NCBI GenBank assembly: GCA_963930775.1
Contig: OZ005699.1
Coordinates: 579,501 to 643,500 of the forward strand
Source of the DNA: Cliona cf. orientalis
Lineage: Eukaryota; Porifera; Demospongiae; Clionaida; Clionaidae
Direction: 5' to 3'
DNA: 64,000 nucleotides
Below are positions 15,452 through 30,400 of the stretch, in pieces; the stretch's first letter is position 1, and each line of letters begins with the position of its first letter. The translations under genes were made by a program, and so were the position numbers. Under the pieces are notes generated by a model. The model was not told the DNA's origin and made no database searches. It was given only the letters and a program-made list of their open reading frames with translations.

Positions 15452-18444
15452 TTCTCTCTCTCTCTTTCTCTCTCTCTCTCCCCTCCCCACCCCGCATGCA
15501 CAGGTGGAGGGCAAAGGTCATCTTACTTCGCATCCCCGTCCGTGACCGGCCCGAGGTGCAGCTCAAAGCCGTGGCGTACGGAGCTCTCGACAGGAAGAGA
15601 GCGAAGTGGGGGTTCAACAGAAAATGGGCGGGAAACTATCTCTCCATGCAGGTGTGTGTGCGTGTGTGTGTGTGTGTGTGCTCAGGTGCACTGCAGAAAG
15701 TGCAAATATCACTGCCACAAGCTTACTAATTATTAGTCTGCGTAAACCACCAATGATATTAAAAGTGGAACTTGTGTATGCATACACATACACAGGGCTG
15801 GGGTACAGCTGCAGGTTCATGCATGTGGTCATTGCCTACCTATGACGTCATAATGTCGTCATAATGTGTAATCGTGTATTGGTCAACATGGTGGTGATGG
15901 AAATGGGAAGTGAGCTACACGTGTCTAATGTGCACCTGGAGTGTTGCATGTATATTTTGTTTATATTAAGCGTTTATTTGTGTGCAGATGTGATGATGTC
16001 ATAGTTATGTAATCGATTCATCCACATACAGGCTGAGAATACAAACTTTCAAGCGTTTGAGGCATCACTGACTCACCTCAAGAGATCTCACAACTTCGAG
16101 AAGGTCCTCTTCTCCTGCAACGTCATGAAGGTACGAGAGAGAGGGGTGGGGAGGGAGAGAGAGAGAGGGGGAGAGAGAGAGGGGGAGAGGGAGAGAGAGA
16201 GGGAGAGAGAGAAGGGAGGGAATCAAGGAGAGAGGTGAAGTTAGGAGAAGGGGTGGATGATATCAAATTTAACCACAATGTTCATTCAATCCTTCCATCA
16301 TGGCACACTTATTTTTGCTGATCTCACTCAAGCTCCGTGTGTGGGGTACCCTGGCTCCATATCTCCCTCCCACCCCTCCCCCCTCTCTCCCTTAATTCCC
16401 CTCCTTTTTACAAGCAACACAATGCAACAGCAGCTCCCCCCCCTCCCCCAACCCCCCTTCTTTTATTAGCTACATTTACATAATACACCTCCCCCAATCC
16501 CATCCCTAACAGTGCTAAATTCAATACTAACCTTTGGACAGATCTGCTTAGCCAAGCATTGCACATACATCTCCAATTTGTAGAAGTGTGTGGGGGTACA
16601 TGGTATCTAGCTGGCTAATAAGGTAATTTTTTAATTTAACCCTTTAGTACGGGGAGGGTAAGGGTAGGCTATCGTGCCCATGCAAGCACCATCTTAGTCT
16701 TAAAATGTTGATAGTTACGAATTTGAAAAACATGTAGCCATACTTACCAAAAGCATAGCCTACATGTACTTCTTAACATTCCCTTATATGTCATAATCAT
16801 GTAATATATAACAGCTAAATTAGAGCTCCTTAAGTCCATAATTATCGCTCCCTACTGTTTCAGTAATCCAATTACCAATTTATGCCAAACTACCTAATTA
16901 GTGTTACATCCCTGTACCTCCCACCTCTGCTCTCCCCTCCTCTCCATGGCTACGCTGTTTGCCCTTTCAACAATAACATCACTACACTTTCCATGGCAGT
17001 ACCTACGTACAACTGCTACTGCTACGTATAATATACATGTACTTTGAGAAAAAAACAAAAAAAACATTAAGATGGCAAGTTTGCTTTTGTGCATCTTTTG
17101 AAGCTTTTCAACGGTTCATGTTCTCATGTACATAATTTCTAGCCCTTTCCATATCCCATCCATAATTGCTTAATATAGTATTGTAGATATCTACGAACCT
17201 ATGTACGTATATTATTATTATGTTTGTGTGTCCGTCTGCGCTGCATGTACACTCCTACATGCTACGTTACATGCATACATGTACAAAATTTAATGTAGTT
17301 CCCGGTAGGGCCTGAGGGCGCATAGCTACAGGCCACTCCCGTTCCTTTCGTGAATGGGCCAGTTATTCATAGCTTGTTTTCGATGCTTTTGGAGCCTTTT
17401 GACGTACCTCTACTGAAATTGGTAATATGAGATTCTCTGCTTCGCTAATTTTGACGCTTTGGAACTCCAATTGCAAGTGGAGTAAATATAATATAGAGCC
17501 GACTGGATTGGATTTGCCAGATAGTCAAAAAGTTGAGAGAGAGAGAGAGAAAGAGAGAGGGAGAGAGGGGGGAAGGGGGGAGAGAGAGAGAGAGTTTATG
17601 AGCATATAAGATAGGAATGTATAGCACACTCTACTGTCAACACCAGATTGAATTTTTTCCCATAACTATGAGTAATCTCAAGAGTCACCCAATACCTAGC
17701 TAGCTGATTATGTATTTCATTCAACCAATCTGTCCCTCCAGAGTAATCTCATTTCACACTTCATGAAGCAATACCCACCATCAAAGATCAAGCTCTTACC
17801 CTGATCTATAGTGCCCAGTCCCTCAAGAAAGGGAGAGCATCAGACAGTGAAAGAATTCCCCAGAGAATGTGTTGATCTCAAAACCATTGCCTGGCCCCTA
17901 GGAATGCATATACTATCACAGTATTGTGTGATGCAATATAGTAGCTATATACAATGTACCTCCATCTCCTGCATTCCAGACTATGTAGTTAATCAGTTTA
18001 GCCTGCTACACAGTGAGTAGAAATTTAGTATTGTCTATGGTTCAGAATTAGTTTTGGATGAATAATCTCAAAGAAAAATTCACTTTAGGCGAATAGTTTA
18101 AATATTCCAATCCTGCAGCATGTGTGAATGAAAGGGGATACTGGTAATATCTAATTTTCTTGTTTTGCCAACAGCAGTACATTTATTAATACTGCACAGC
18201 GTGTTATGGTCTGGAACTAAGCAAATAGTTGATCCATTGTATGGCTGGGATCGTTAGTCGGCTGGTTAGGCAACAGTGGGAAAATATACAGCCATCCCGA
18301 CAAAGATCTAGTCTCTGTGTAGCCATCAAAGGAATGCTATGAAAAGAATGTACCCTAATCTTTTCCTAACTGCACACACACACACTCTCTCTTTCTCTCC
18401 CTCCCTCCCCCCCTTCTCTCTCTCCCTCTCTCTCTCCCCCCCTC

Positions 18445-18488
<44 letters not shown>

Positions 18489-18846
18489 GATTGCTAGTCT
18501 AGTGGGAAGATATGTAGAGTATTCCTGCAAAGATAGATTAACGAACACTTTCTTGTTACAACATTGTGTAGGTTAACAAGCGAGGAAAGGTACAAGAAAG
18601 AGCACTACTGATCACAGACACGGACATCTTCAAGCTCGACCCGAGAAAGCACTACCAAAGGAAAAAATCCCCGCTCCACTTGACAACGATCACTGGACTG
18701 AGTGTTAGCCCGTCAGTGGACCAAGGATTTGTCGTGCACTTTCAGAACAATAAGGACCTCATCTGCTACATGCTCAACCCACAGAATGATAATAGAGTCG
18801 CTGAGCTGGTTGCCGTGCTCTGTCAGATATGTCAGAGGTAAGGAAG

Positions 18847-18879
<33 letters not shown>

Positions 18880-21800
18880 GGGGAGGGAGGAGAGAGAGAG
18901 GGAGAGAGAGAGAGAGAGGGAGGGAGGAGAGAGAGAGAGAGAGAGGGAGGGAGGAGAGAGAGAGGGAGAGAGAGAGATATAAGGTTTGGGGGTGGGGGAT
19001 TGGTGGGGGGGGGGCAGGGAAATTCAAATACATGACCTTTCACAAGGAACATTTAACCTGCGTACACTATCTCTTGTATCTATGGCAGTAATGATGCGTG
19101 CTATTACCCACCTATAGCTTACTGATAAGTAAGTGCTGATAGTGCATCTTTACGGCCGACTAGCAAAGCAAGCATAATACATGCAGCTGCACTTTGGATA
19201 ATGATATTCATTGCCATCCTATGCAAGGACTGGGCCCCAGTACTGCAGTGAATTGAAACATGCATGTACATGTACATGTACATGCAAGTATACATCAAGT
19301 ACATGCATGTACATCTTCAATATGTAAGCAGCTGCTTTGCTTAAAATAACAGATTTTAATATTCATGACTATGTACTTCTGTGATGAGTTAATGGGTTGG
19401 AAAATGGCCTCCTTCCTCTGCCTGTCTTAATAAGGATAAACCAAGCACCCCAGCTATGCGTTTCGACAAAGGACTGCCTATCCGCGACCACTTAATAAAG
19501 CCATCTGCTTTGCTTTGCGATCGATCGTCTGTGTCCAGCTATGTCCGTCTGTCCGTACCGTCGATCATAGCTAGGATGCTTCTTATCTAAAGACTAGGAC
19601 GGAATGGGTGGCTCTTTCCTCACATAAAAACTGTCTCTGATAGACACGCTAAATTAATTATTCACACCAGATAAACAGTGTTCATACTAGCTAGTGTACA
19701 AGATTTACAGCTTCTCTATATAGTTCCGTGTGGTCTCTAAAAAGCAAAGGAGACTTAATTCTTATTGCTCTGTGTTTGTGAGTATGTGTGTGTGTGTGTC
19801 CGTCGAGTTAATGATAAGCAACGATTGTTGTGTTATGGTGTACATTAAACATGTTGGTGTGCTTAATTATTAGCATGTATTAAATTTTATTCATGTCCAT
19901 ATTGTGCAGCGATCAATTTTCCATGTCTATCAGAATGGCCATCCATCACAACTAAAGAGGGAAAAAAGCGATTCATACACAAACCTGGTCTCATAATATT
20001 ATTATACCCATTATGAGATTGGGGCATTGATACATCCATAAGCTCTAGTGTCCTACCGAAGTTAGACTTCTGTATCATGTACCCACTGTTGTTATGGTAA
20101 TATATGTATACTGCTACTGATTTAAGAAGCAGTAATGGCAGACATACGTACTGTAGGGGGACCACCACATATACGTATGTACTATGGTCATTTCAGACTA
20201 TTTGTCAAAAAAATTTAGTCTAACTATGTAGCTACGTACCTTTCTCTCTCTTGCATGATTGAGCATCACCAGAGGCAACGCTAGCACAGACTAAAAGGCA
20301 CGCTACCTGTGATTCAAATTCCCTGGCGCTTTTGACAAGTCATGCTTGATCGCCCGAGCAAGCCGCGCTGATTCGAGTGACAGACATCCCACTTAGTGTA
20401 CTGTGTCAATACCAGTTACTGTGTCAATTTAGTATAATATTATAGATATATGCACTACATGATCTGTCATGACTAGTATGCTATTTTTTACACCATAGAT
20501 AAGTATGGCATACTTGTATCGTACGTGACCTGTGTGCTATTTTTAGTATACCATGTATGACCAACGTGCCACATACATACGTATTTTTTACGACGATGTT
20601 ACCAATACGGTGTGTGACTGTGTGTTATGCGTGGGCTAAGTAAGTAAGAGAGCTGGTCTCTAACGGCAGCTGGAATGTTTTAAGTTGAAAGGTTATGCAA
20701 CCTTTTTGTCCGCCACGCTTCATCGAGTAGCTCTCATGTCGATAGTCTGGACTACCTACTGTATGTACGTACGTGCATATTACTAAGTACCTTGTGTGAT
20801 TGCGTCTATGGTCGTTCGCTCCCCTGAGGCATAAGGCATACTGGGGAGTACGTAGATACAAAGATTTGAAATTCGTCAGTCAGTTCATAATTGGGTCTTT
20901 GTACGTACATGTTGATTCATGTCATTCTCAGAGCGATTGATTAGCTCTCATGTCAACAGGGAAGGCAGCTGCAGGCAGGGAGCATAGCTAGGTCATTTGA
21001 CAGAGACATTGCCTAAAAGTGAAGATAATTTTATAGTGATAATTAATTTTGTCAAATTGGATCCTTGTTCAGATTAATGGCTCGAGTGTTAATGAGGAAC
21101 AAGCACTATAACATATAATTATTATTATTTCTCAATGCCATCACAGCTGTGACAGTCGGCAGGATGGAAGTGGATTCGTGAATGACCATGCATTATTATA
21201 TTTCAGTATAGCTACCAAATTCAAAGCAGCTGCCCCATTTCCTCCAGTGACCAGCATACATACGTATTATTATGTGACAGTACCGGTGTTTCAGTATTCA
21301 ATATGCAATAGTTATGTATGGGTAGTGTGTATTCAGGCACTAGTAAGAATGGATTGTGAAAGATAAACCTACTAAACAGTTGGTTCCTATATAGATCCTG
21401 TCTAGATCCTATCTGTCTGTGGGCCTACCTACCACATTCATAGCATTCATACGCCATAGCTACATGGCTGCCACCGTAAGTGGTCACTGCTGGTATAGTC
21501 ACTGCTGGCTTATTGTAGCTCAATCAAAGTTTAAACCATCTGCCCACTTCCTATGCTTGTGTCATAAGGTCCATGTATGTAATAGTGTTATGGGTGTATC
21601 TCTTCATCTGCTTGCATATATACTGCTATGGTTTAATTCCTTCCTTCCTCGATCCTGTGTGCCTATACCTGCCTACCACATTCGCAACATTCGTAGACAG
21701 GTCCTTTGACCCATACCTACCACCTACCTACTACCTCTGCTGCAGCTGTGAATAGGGAGCTAGAACTTGAAATATGACACTATTGTCAGTGATGTATAGC

Positions 21801-22757
21801 TATGTAGCTAGGTGCTATGGATGATATGAGAGGGTGGCCAGGGTGAGAGAGAGATAGAGAGAGGGAGAGAGGAAGAGGAGGAGTGGAGGAAGGGCTTATA
21901 GCTGGATGGATCCAGAGAGGATGGAGATTGGGGTGCTAGCTATTTCCTTTGAGTAGTGATTTCCTCTTCTGGATAAAGACACACATGAAATAAGACACCA
22001 TTGGTCATTGGTCAGGAGAGAGAGAGAGGGAGAGGTTGAGAGGAGGGAGAAAGGAGAGTCCTGATGAGTGGGTTGGTGAAAGGATATCAGTTGAGGTGCC
22101 ATTTCCTCTGATTAATGTTTTTCCTCTTTCACAGGAAGTGCATATCAAAGCTATTGTCTTAGGGAGTGAGTGAGCACCTGTAATGTTGTAATTTAATAAG
22201 CGGCAGCTGTTGTTATTAATTAAATTGCCAATCTAGCACAGTCTGATGAGAAATATTTATCCCATCTCTTTAAGCATCTGAGAGCAGTAGTGGATTCAAT
22301 CCTTTGTTAATGGATGAGCTGTTTTTGTAGCACAATGTCATTTTTAACTCCCTCTAGCTATAGGCAGTGGTGATTCTATGAGGGAAATATTTAAATATTT
22401 CCTTCTATTCTGGGTAGCAGCTGCACCCAGAGGTAGTATTTTGCTGACTTACTGCTGACTTAGGTTCCTGCCATGGTTGGTTGGTTGGTTGGTGGTCTTG
22501 AGAAATCCCTCTTCTCATAATAATATCATGATCTATAGCTATTGCTTTGCTGGTAGTGTGAATATGTGTGTGTGAGTGTGTGTATGTGAGTGTAGTATGT
22601 TTATTGTTAGGGTCAACCCCCTCGTTTCGAGCTTGATGGCACGTCGTCACCATGTGGAGACCTCCACAGCTGTTTGCTGGGTTGCTCAATGATCGATGTG
22701 ACGTTACATGACGTACCTTCCTATAATAGTTACATAACTTGCCTATCATGCTGTACA

Positions 22758-22795
<38 letters not shown>

Positions 22796-25539
22796 CTGGT
22801 TGCAATTGCTGGAATTGGCGAAGTGGAAGGAAATGTGTTTAATTAACCAAACGTCCTTAGTTACACCATAGTTATTACGGTGGTAGTGAAGGTCATGTGA
22901 CTGATTCCATGGTACATCATGTCAGGAAAGGACTGTTGAAATATTGGTGACTAGGCATGTTGGTGAAATATGAATGACATCATCGTATAATATTTGACGA
23001 GGGTATCACCTGATCGTACATGTGATACATACCAAGTGCAGTAAGATTATTCTGGGCCCACCCTAGTCTAAGAAAGCACCTAAGCGATATGCTGTAGTAA
23101 TAACACTTTTACAGCTAGCTGCCCTAACTTAATGCAATGACGTCATCATGATGTAATCGCAATGTAACAGGAAGCTGAAATGTTCTTGCACATGCTCGGT
23201 GAAATTTTCAACTAGGATGTTACTCATATTGTGATGCAATACAGCACATGTTTCCATGTGGCAAAATTTATAATAATTATTATTAACATGCAATATACAA
23301 AACCCTTTACTTTAATAAATGTTTTGTACACATTAGAACCAAAAGTACATATGTAGTTACAAAAATTAATTATGTCAAAAAGGAGCTTAATTATGTAGAT
23401 ATAAATAGTCAGCTGACTATGATTTTCTAGCATAAAGATTAATCTACCATGACCGAAAGACTGCTTAATTATAGCTAGAGAGGTAAACCACTAAAATTAC
23501 GACAGATTTAAACGTCTTGTAGCTGGACGATACCTACACAACTGGCTGTGCTCAGTTTGGATCGAACTGTTTGGATCGTTAATAATTATTTTTCTTACAG
23601 TCTGGCCTGTTTGTTACTAAAAACCTAACGAGCTGTGTAAATAACTTCCCCCTAACCTGGAAGTGGGCTGTAATCCTACACGTGCACAACAACGGAGTGG
23701 TACGCTAAATTGTCCCAATGTGCGTAATCGTAGCCTTAGGAATTCTCTAAAACCAGTTGTAGGCTTCCTCCAGCCCCCCCGCTGCTGTAGTTTGCTTGCT
23801 TCTCCCATTGCCTCCCTCATTTTTTAGCTAGCTAGCATGCAGGTGACATAATTTCCCATGTTCTGGTATTTAGTGAGTATAGTAATAGTACTGTAGTGTG
23901 AGATTCATACTACATATGTGATTTCGAGTGACTTGACTTGTGTCAGGTACACGCACACACACACACACACACACACATATAGAAGCACACTGTGACTGTG
24001 ACACATAAACAACTTCACACAGATGCGGACATAAACACACGACGTAATCACAAAGTCACATGCAACAGACAGACGTACACACACACACACACACACACAC
24101 GCGCGCGCACACACATGCACACTTATTTACTTTGAGCCACCTACTTGAAAGTTGAACTTGCATTAAACTCTGCTTTTGCTCACTAATAGGCACATATACA
24201 TATGTGTACCTAACATGTTTATGCCTCAAAAACCTTACCGAATTAAGTTTACTATTTTTAACTAATATGCCCATGGCCAGTATATATGTAAACATCCTCC
24301 ATAACTTTTTTAGCAGGTACCTTCCTTTGATCAAACACATCAAAGGGAACTTTCCACACCTCCTCCCTCCTTTGATTGCAATAATAATTATTGCCACATA
24401 CTGCACTATAGAAATGTGTTCATTACATCATAAATACGGGCATAGGGAGGAAGTATGACTTCCTCTCAAATCCTTTGATGTGTTAACTAATATCTCCTTG
24501 TGTGCTTCTCTCTCCCTTTCCTATCCTATCTGCACGTACGTCGCCTCCTCCTAAATATGTCAAGATAAAGAATGTAGTGATGGAAACATACAATGTACGT
24601 ACATTTCCAGGTGTTTCTGTGGTGGAAAATCTTCATTGGCAGCTGCAAGTGTTTATTAGTATTGGTACTGGTTATTAGGCAATACATCCATATTATAATT
24701 ACATACATGCATACCTAGGTCCTCTATATCCTTTCTTGGCAATGTATGTGTATTTGTGTGCGGAATGAGAGAGAGATTTGGCTTTTATTTAAAGAATCTA
24801 GAAGGGTTTTAGCAGCTGCATGCGTTTATGTAGTGTTTATTAAGCAATGTATGTAATGTGTACATCAGACCTGGATGTAGCTGTAGTGTATACTTCCCGA
24901 TATTACATCATTATGATGTAATGGGTGTTGTTAAAGCTTTCTAGTGCTGTATGTTTCACCAATATCTAGTTCATTAGCAATTTTTTTTATTAATGTTGAT
25001 GTGCATATATGTACATACGTACATATTGATGTATGAAAATATTTAAGTTATCTACATAGTAACATCTCTGGCTAGTTCCATAATAAAATTTAAAATTTTA
25101 GCAAAATTCATTGATAAGTATGTTGTGATGGGTTGTTTTTTTGAACTAAAGTTTAATTCGCCAATCATGGGCCACTGCTAAAGAAGGCATTTGAGTAGCT
25201 CCATGGTCAAGTCACAAGGCTAGAACCACTTAGCGATAATGGCCGTGTTATCATCACGTATGGTATGTCTGTGCGGTCATGCGTGTCAGTTTGCGTGACA
25301 TCCAGTTAGCCTTAGGACAAACAACTATTGTAGTACATGTACGTTATGTGATATTAATAGATATAGAGGAAACGACGTTCCATTGTGTAAATTAATTTGT
25401 CTGAGATCTACAAGCATGATAATCTTTGTGTCGTGGATGCACGCTTGGACCACCCATGGTGAAGTGTTTTGATCAGAGCTGTCCTTTGTATGGACATGCA
25501 CCTGGATAGTCCTTATAGGCGTCTTCCGCTGTTTTTCAT

Positions 25540-25590
<51 letters not shown>

Positions 25591-27397
25591 ACCCTTTCTC
25601 CCTCTCTCTCTCTCTCACTCTTTCTCTCTCTCAATTGACGTATCTAGCAGCCTATCCATCAGTCGTCATCTTTAACTTCACGGGGTGCATGCTCTGTCCC
25701 ATGATCATTGATGTACGATACATCATGCGTACTCGCGCATTTTGTATGCATAACGACACTCTCTCCCGTCCCTTGCTCGCGCCTGACCTTGACCCGCGGG
25801 CTCAATATTTCCTTATAAGGTATCGTCGTAAAATTTGAATAATTATTGTATGTCTATTAACTATTGTTCACTGTGCATGCATGATCATAAAAATTGAATA
25901 ATTAATTATTGTATATCTATTATTAATCATTGTGCTCTGTGCACGCTGAATAGCAGCTGCCATGAGTTAAGCGTGTGTGTGTGTGCACCTATGGTATATG
26001 CATATGATATAATTATATCCATGTCACTTGTTTATTTACTTGTATATGCCAATTATCCATTATTTGTGCACAGTAACTGGTAAACAATGCTATCACAGCG
26101 GCACGCTTACACTCAGTTGCTGTGAGTTGAGTGAGTGTGCTCTGGTACTCGGTCATGTGCCCAGAGCTAACTGTATGACAGTAACTAGCGAGAGAGAGAG
26201 AATGGGAGAGTGCGTGAGAGAGAGAGAGTACGAGGGAGGGAGGGAGAGAGAGAGAGAGAGGACAGGAAGCAGCTGGGGGTTAGGGACAATGGAGGCATAA
26301 TAGCTACGGTCAGTCACGACAAACTGTCATGGGAATTCTAGAGATGATATCAGTAGACTGACTAGCTTAGTGAGCTGAGACCTGGGGCTAGCTACGTAGC
26401 TAGCTATACGTACCTCCGCTACGTAGCTACCTAGCTCGCTAGTTGCTAAGTTACGTACCTTGCATACCAGGTGTGTGGTATAATATACTTTCTGTGGTTA
26501 GGCCATACAATGGATAATAGCGTTCCCTCAATGCATGCTGCAATGGCCTGGAGTACTGTTATACTGCATGCTGGTCACTAATAGATTGCAGGTGCACCGG
26601 CCCCTAGGGAGGGTTCCTTGAACCCTATACACGACTTGCGTAGATCTTTCCTTCCTAAATATACCAATGTTACTATTCAGTGGCTTTCATGTATGTATAA
26701 TGTTGTATTATATCATTGTATACTTGGTTACTAATTGATTCCAGCTGCATGTGTACATTGCTAGGTATGTACATGTACGTATACTCTTCCTCCTTCCAGT
26801 GAAGTCAGACTTGCATCGTTTTTCGTGTACACTAGCTGACGTACGTACATGTTACATGCATGTGTATTGCATGCTCGTATTAATTGATTCCAGCTGCTTG
26901 CATGCATGTTGGTGGATGTGTGTGCACATAATATTATTTCCCTGTACTTCTAAAATGTCAGAGGTACCTAGGTATACTTTTGGTACACAGCATAATTGGA
27001 TTCCTACTCTGTCATATCCTGTATCCAGGAAGTCGGTTGTAGTTAGATAGCCTTTGTACCAGTGGGAGAGAGTGGATTCATTGGTCCTTTGATGTGGCCA
27101 AGAAAATGAGAGAAAGGGATCTTAACTAAACCCCATAGTTCCATGTCAAGGTACTCTTGGTATTGTCCATACATACATGTGTGTCTATATGAAATACTGA
27201 GCTCATGCATTCACACTCACAAATGTGGCTGATTTTTGTTGCCGATTGCATGCATATGCATGTACATGCATACTCCCTAGGGACAGCTCAATCGATTAAA
27301 GTATGGAGTTTCCTCATTTCAGGGGTGTCCTTATAAAGGTGTTCAATTAACTATCAAAATTCTTCTGGTATGCATTTACATAACTGATCATATGATC

Positions 27398-27439
<42 letters not shown>

Positions 27440-30400
27440 CAGAGAAGGAGAGAAAGAGAGAACTGTTCTCCTCTGACCAGAAGCCCTGTGGCATGTGAAC
27501 GAATCTTGAACTTCTAGCAGAAAGTTCGCCACCTGAAGCTCTGCCAGTATATACAGTGCTGAGTGGCAGCAGACTGTCTCTCTCTCTCCCAGCCTTAAGC
27601 TTCCTTCAACTGATCTGACCTGGAGTCCTTCAGATATGGGATGGAACGATAGATAGTTGGGACAACCTGGCATTGTACTCTGCCATGGGCTGCAGTAATG
27701 TTTCCCCTTCCTTCCTTCCTTGTTGAGGGTAAAATCTCTCAAGTGAAGCTCCGCACGAAATGTGCACAATCATCCTTTCTCTTGCTGCAATGGCTGAATG
27801 GAGCAGAGTGCACAATGAGCTTTGAACAAAGATATTTACTAGCAGGGAAATTCTCTCTCTCTCATGCACACAAGACTGACTACATGTACAGTGAAACTCT
27901 CATGCCTTCAATTATTGTAGGGGGGCGTATTTGTACTTGACAATCGGTTCTAAGAACTGGTGAATGAAACAGTTTCCTGATGGGAATATTCTTAGCTTCC
28001 CCTGTTAATTAATAATTAATTGCCCATAATAACCTCCAAGTATGTACATGCTAAGGTACATACTGCTATTCCTACATGAAACACGAATCTCTCGAATTAA
28101 CAAAAGGATATGCGATTTCCCATTTCTGTGTTCCCCCTGGTACAAAACCTGACTTTCTTCTAATTAGATTAATTAGTGCCTTAATTACTACGGGCACTAT
28201 TGCCAATATAGGCGCCTAGGCGATCCCATAAAAAAACCACTATCACATGATCTATGTTTATTAAACACAGTTAATTTAATTAGCCTGGCTGCAGAAGTAA
28301 GATCAGGCAAGATTTACTCTGTACCTTCTTAAATGTGAAATTTCTGGTATATACGGATTAGTGTATAGAATTGTTATTTCTAAGACTAGTATAGATGTAG
28401 TGCTTATAATTAGTGATAGGAAATAATTAATGCAAAGTACATGTACAGTAGAATCATCGATGGCCAGGAGAAGGCTGGGCTACGCAGGACGTGGGAAATC
28501 CCCGGACACCAGTCATCATCCTCTGTTTAATTTGAAGCACTTGATTCTGAATTAGCATTGCTGGTGTTATTCTAACGAGACCCATGCACTAATTAAAAAG
28601 ACTGTTTTTGTATGCTCGTGTGGTTATTAGTTGCTGTTAGTTAACTAATTGGTCCAATAACCGGGACACGAGTGTGTCGTCGAGACGTGATATTTTCCGC
28701 TTGTTTGTCACGATCTATTGTTGACCTTTTCTTTTTTTAATTTATGGTTTTTGCTCACCGCCGGAAGTAAGCGCACGCATCAGACACTGTGACAGTCTCG
28801 AGATGGCAATGAAGCAATGTTCTTGTGTGTGCAAATTTGTCTGAACAAATTTGACCATAGCCCCCAAAATACTTGTATATTTGTAGCTATGAAGTGGCAT
28901 CGTTCTCATGCGGTTGCTATCAGCATAGAAAGCAAACGAAGATTCTCCGCGAACAACTTTAACTGTTCAGCACTGACATGACTATATATATTATAGACCG
29001 ATACAAAAAATAATTAAGGTTGGCCCCTGTCGATTGAAGCTCCACTTGAGCTTTCGCTAACCAGCCAATAATAATATTGAAACTTGGGAAGTCACCGCTT
29101 GTAGGTCATCCCTCCTCCCCCTCCCCTACTCCCTCTAACCACATCCTCCTCTCTGATTACACACATCTCCACGCTTGACCTAAATTGTCCGCTGAATTAT
29201 GCATTGTGTCCGGGCCGCATCCCACCCATCGCAGATGTATATGGTCATTCACGGGAGCTCATTATGATTGCATAATGATTATTATACATAATATTATGCA
29301 TGCTCTCTTTGTTTTTGTATGTGCCATCACTGGGGCAACAAAGATTTAATTTAATAAATAGCAGCTGCTAGGGGTATTTAGCCGTATCCCTTATAAAGTA
29401 GCACAGACGAGCCATTTTAGTCCTCTTCTCTCATGAACTAATACTCATGGGAGATTATCAGTGTGAGCATGACTACTGCTGTATGTATGGACATACGTAG
29501 TATGGTGCAGCTCTCATAGGACATTTGCTGGATCATAATAATTTATTATAATATACATAGACTGACTGTACAAGTTACTAAATTTAGAATATGGAGTGAA
29601 TTAGATGCTATGTCATACCGAAAAGATACCATTAATCGTGCGAAATTTTCACTCCTCCCCTCCCCTTTGCTATATATCAGGCTAGACATTATAAGCATAG
29701 TACTATCGGTCGAGAGCTTAATTATAACCCATTATATACATGTAAGCCCTTCCTATTATAGATGTACCAAGCACATAATAATATTATTATTTAAATTATG
29801 TAATTGCGGTAGGTGGACGGGAAGAGTCCAGCCGGCCGCACATGTGTTGTATGTTCCAAGCCAAGCCAACTAACGTACTAGCTGGCTAATAGTCTACCAC
29901 TTCATACGCTACTACTATAATATAGCCCTATAGTATGATAATCAATATTATGATCCCAAATAGCAATTAAATTATTACCATACATTTATTATATTGTACT
30001 ACAATAGTATGGTATGGCCGTCCAATACTAGATTATGAACCGCAGTACGTGCCTAGGCGGTGTTAGATAGTTGGCCCTCCATACCTCCTATATGCAAGCA
30101 TATTAATAGTATGTGAGTGCGTGCTGACCACGAGCAAGTGTGACTTCCATGCAGTTGAAGCGTTCAAAGACGTACATGCCAAGTTTTTTTTTTGAAATTA
30201 GTCGTCCACGGGACAGAACGGGCCAGGCCATGGAATGGCTATGTCTATAGCTGGTCTATAGTACTACATACAGCACGTATGGCAGGAAAAGGCTAAGAAT
30301 AAAGTGGTATGCCTACTCACATGTACACACAGACAGGGACTTGCACGCACGATCCCTTAGATACCACATGTGTGCATACGACAGACCCTAATTTCAAATT

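Larger units (their letters stand above)
11672..15503. other. Myosin intron, 3832 bp
   Basis: No myosin exon recognised. Contains three diverged repeat units at 12105-12380, a 66-codon ATG-initiated open frame at 12482-12682 of unknown meaning, GA-rich tracts at about 13465-13510 and 15095-15160, and a long (CT)n/(CTTT) tract at 15380-15482 before the acceptor. Confidence 0.75.

Noticed and set aside
18490-18571. Earlier acceptor TCTCTAG at 18484-18490 for myosin exon i
   Set aside because: It would add an in-frame stop and non-homologous residues. The acceptor at 18570-18571 keeps phase and starts at the conserved VNK.
23905-24120. Cys/Val-rich frames near 24 kb
   Set aside because: Translations of (CA)n/(GT)n microsatellites at 23948-23977 and 24077-24100.
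27347-27769. 140-codon minus-strand frame in the large intron
   Set aside because: C-terminal part is (GA)n-derived; the rest resembles no family. Not called as a gene.
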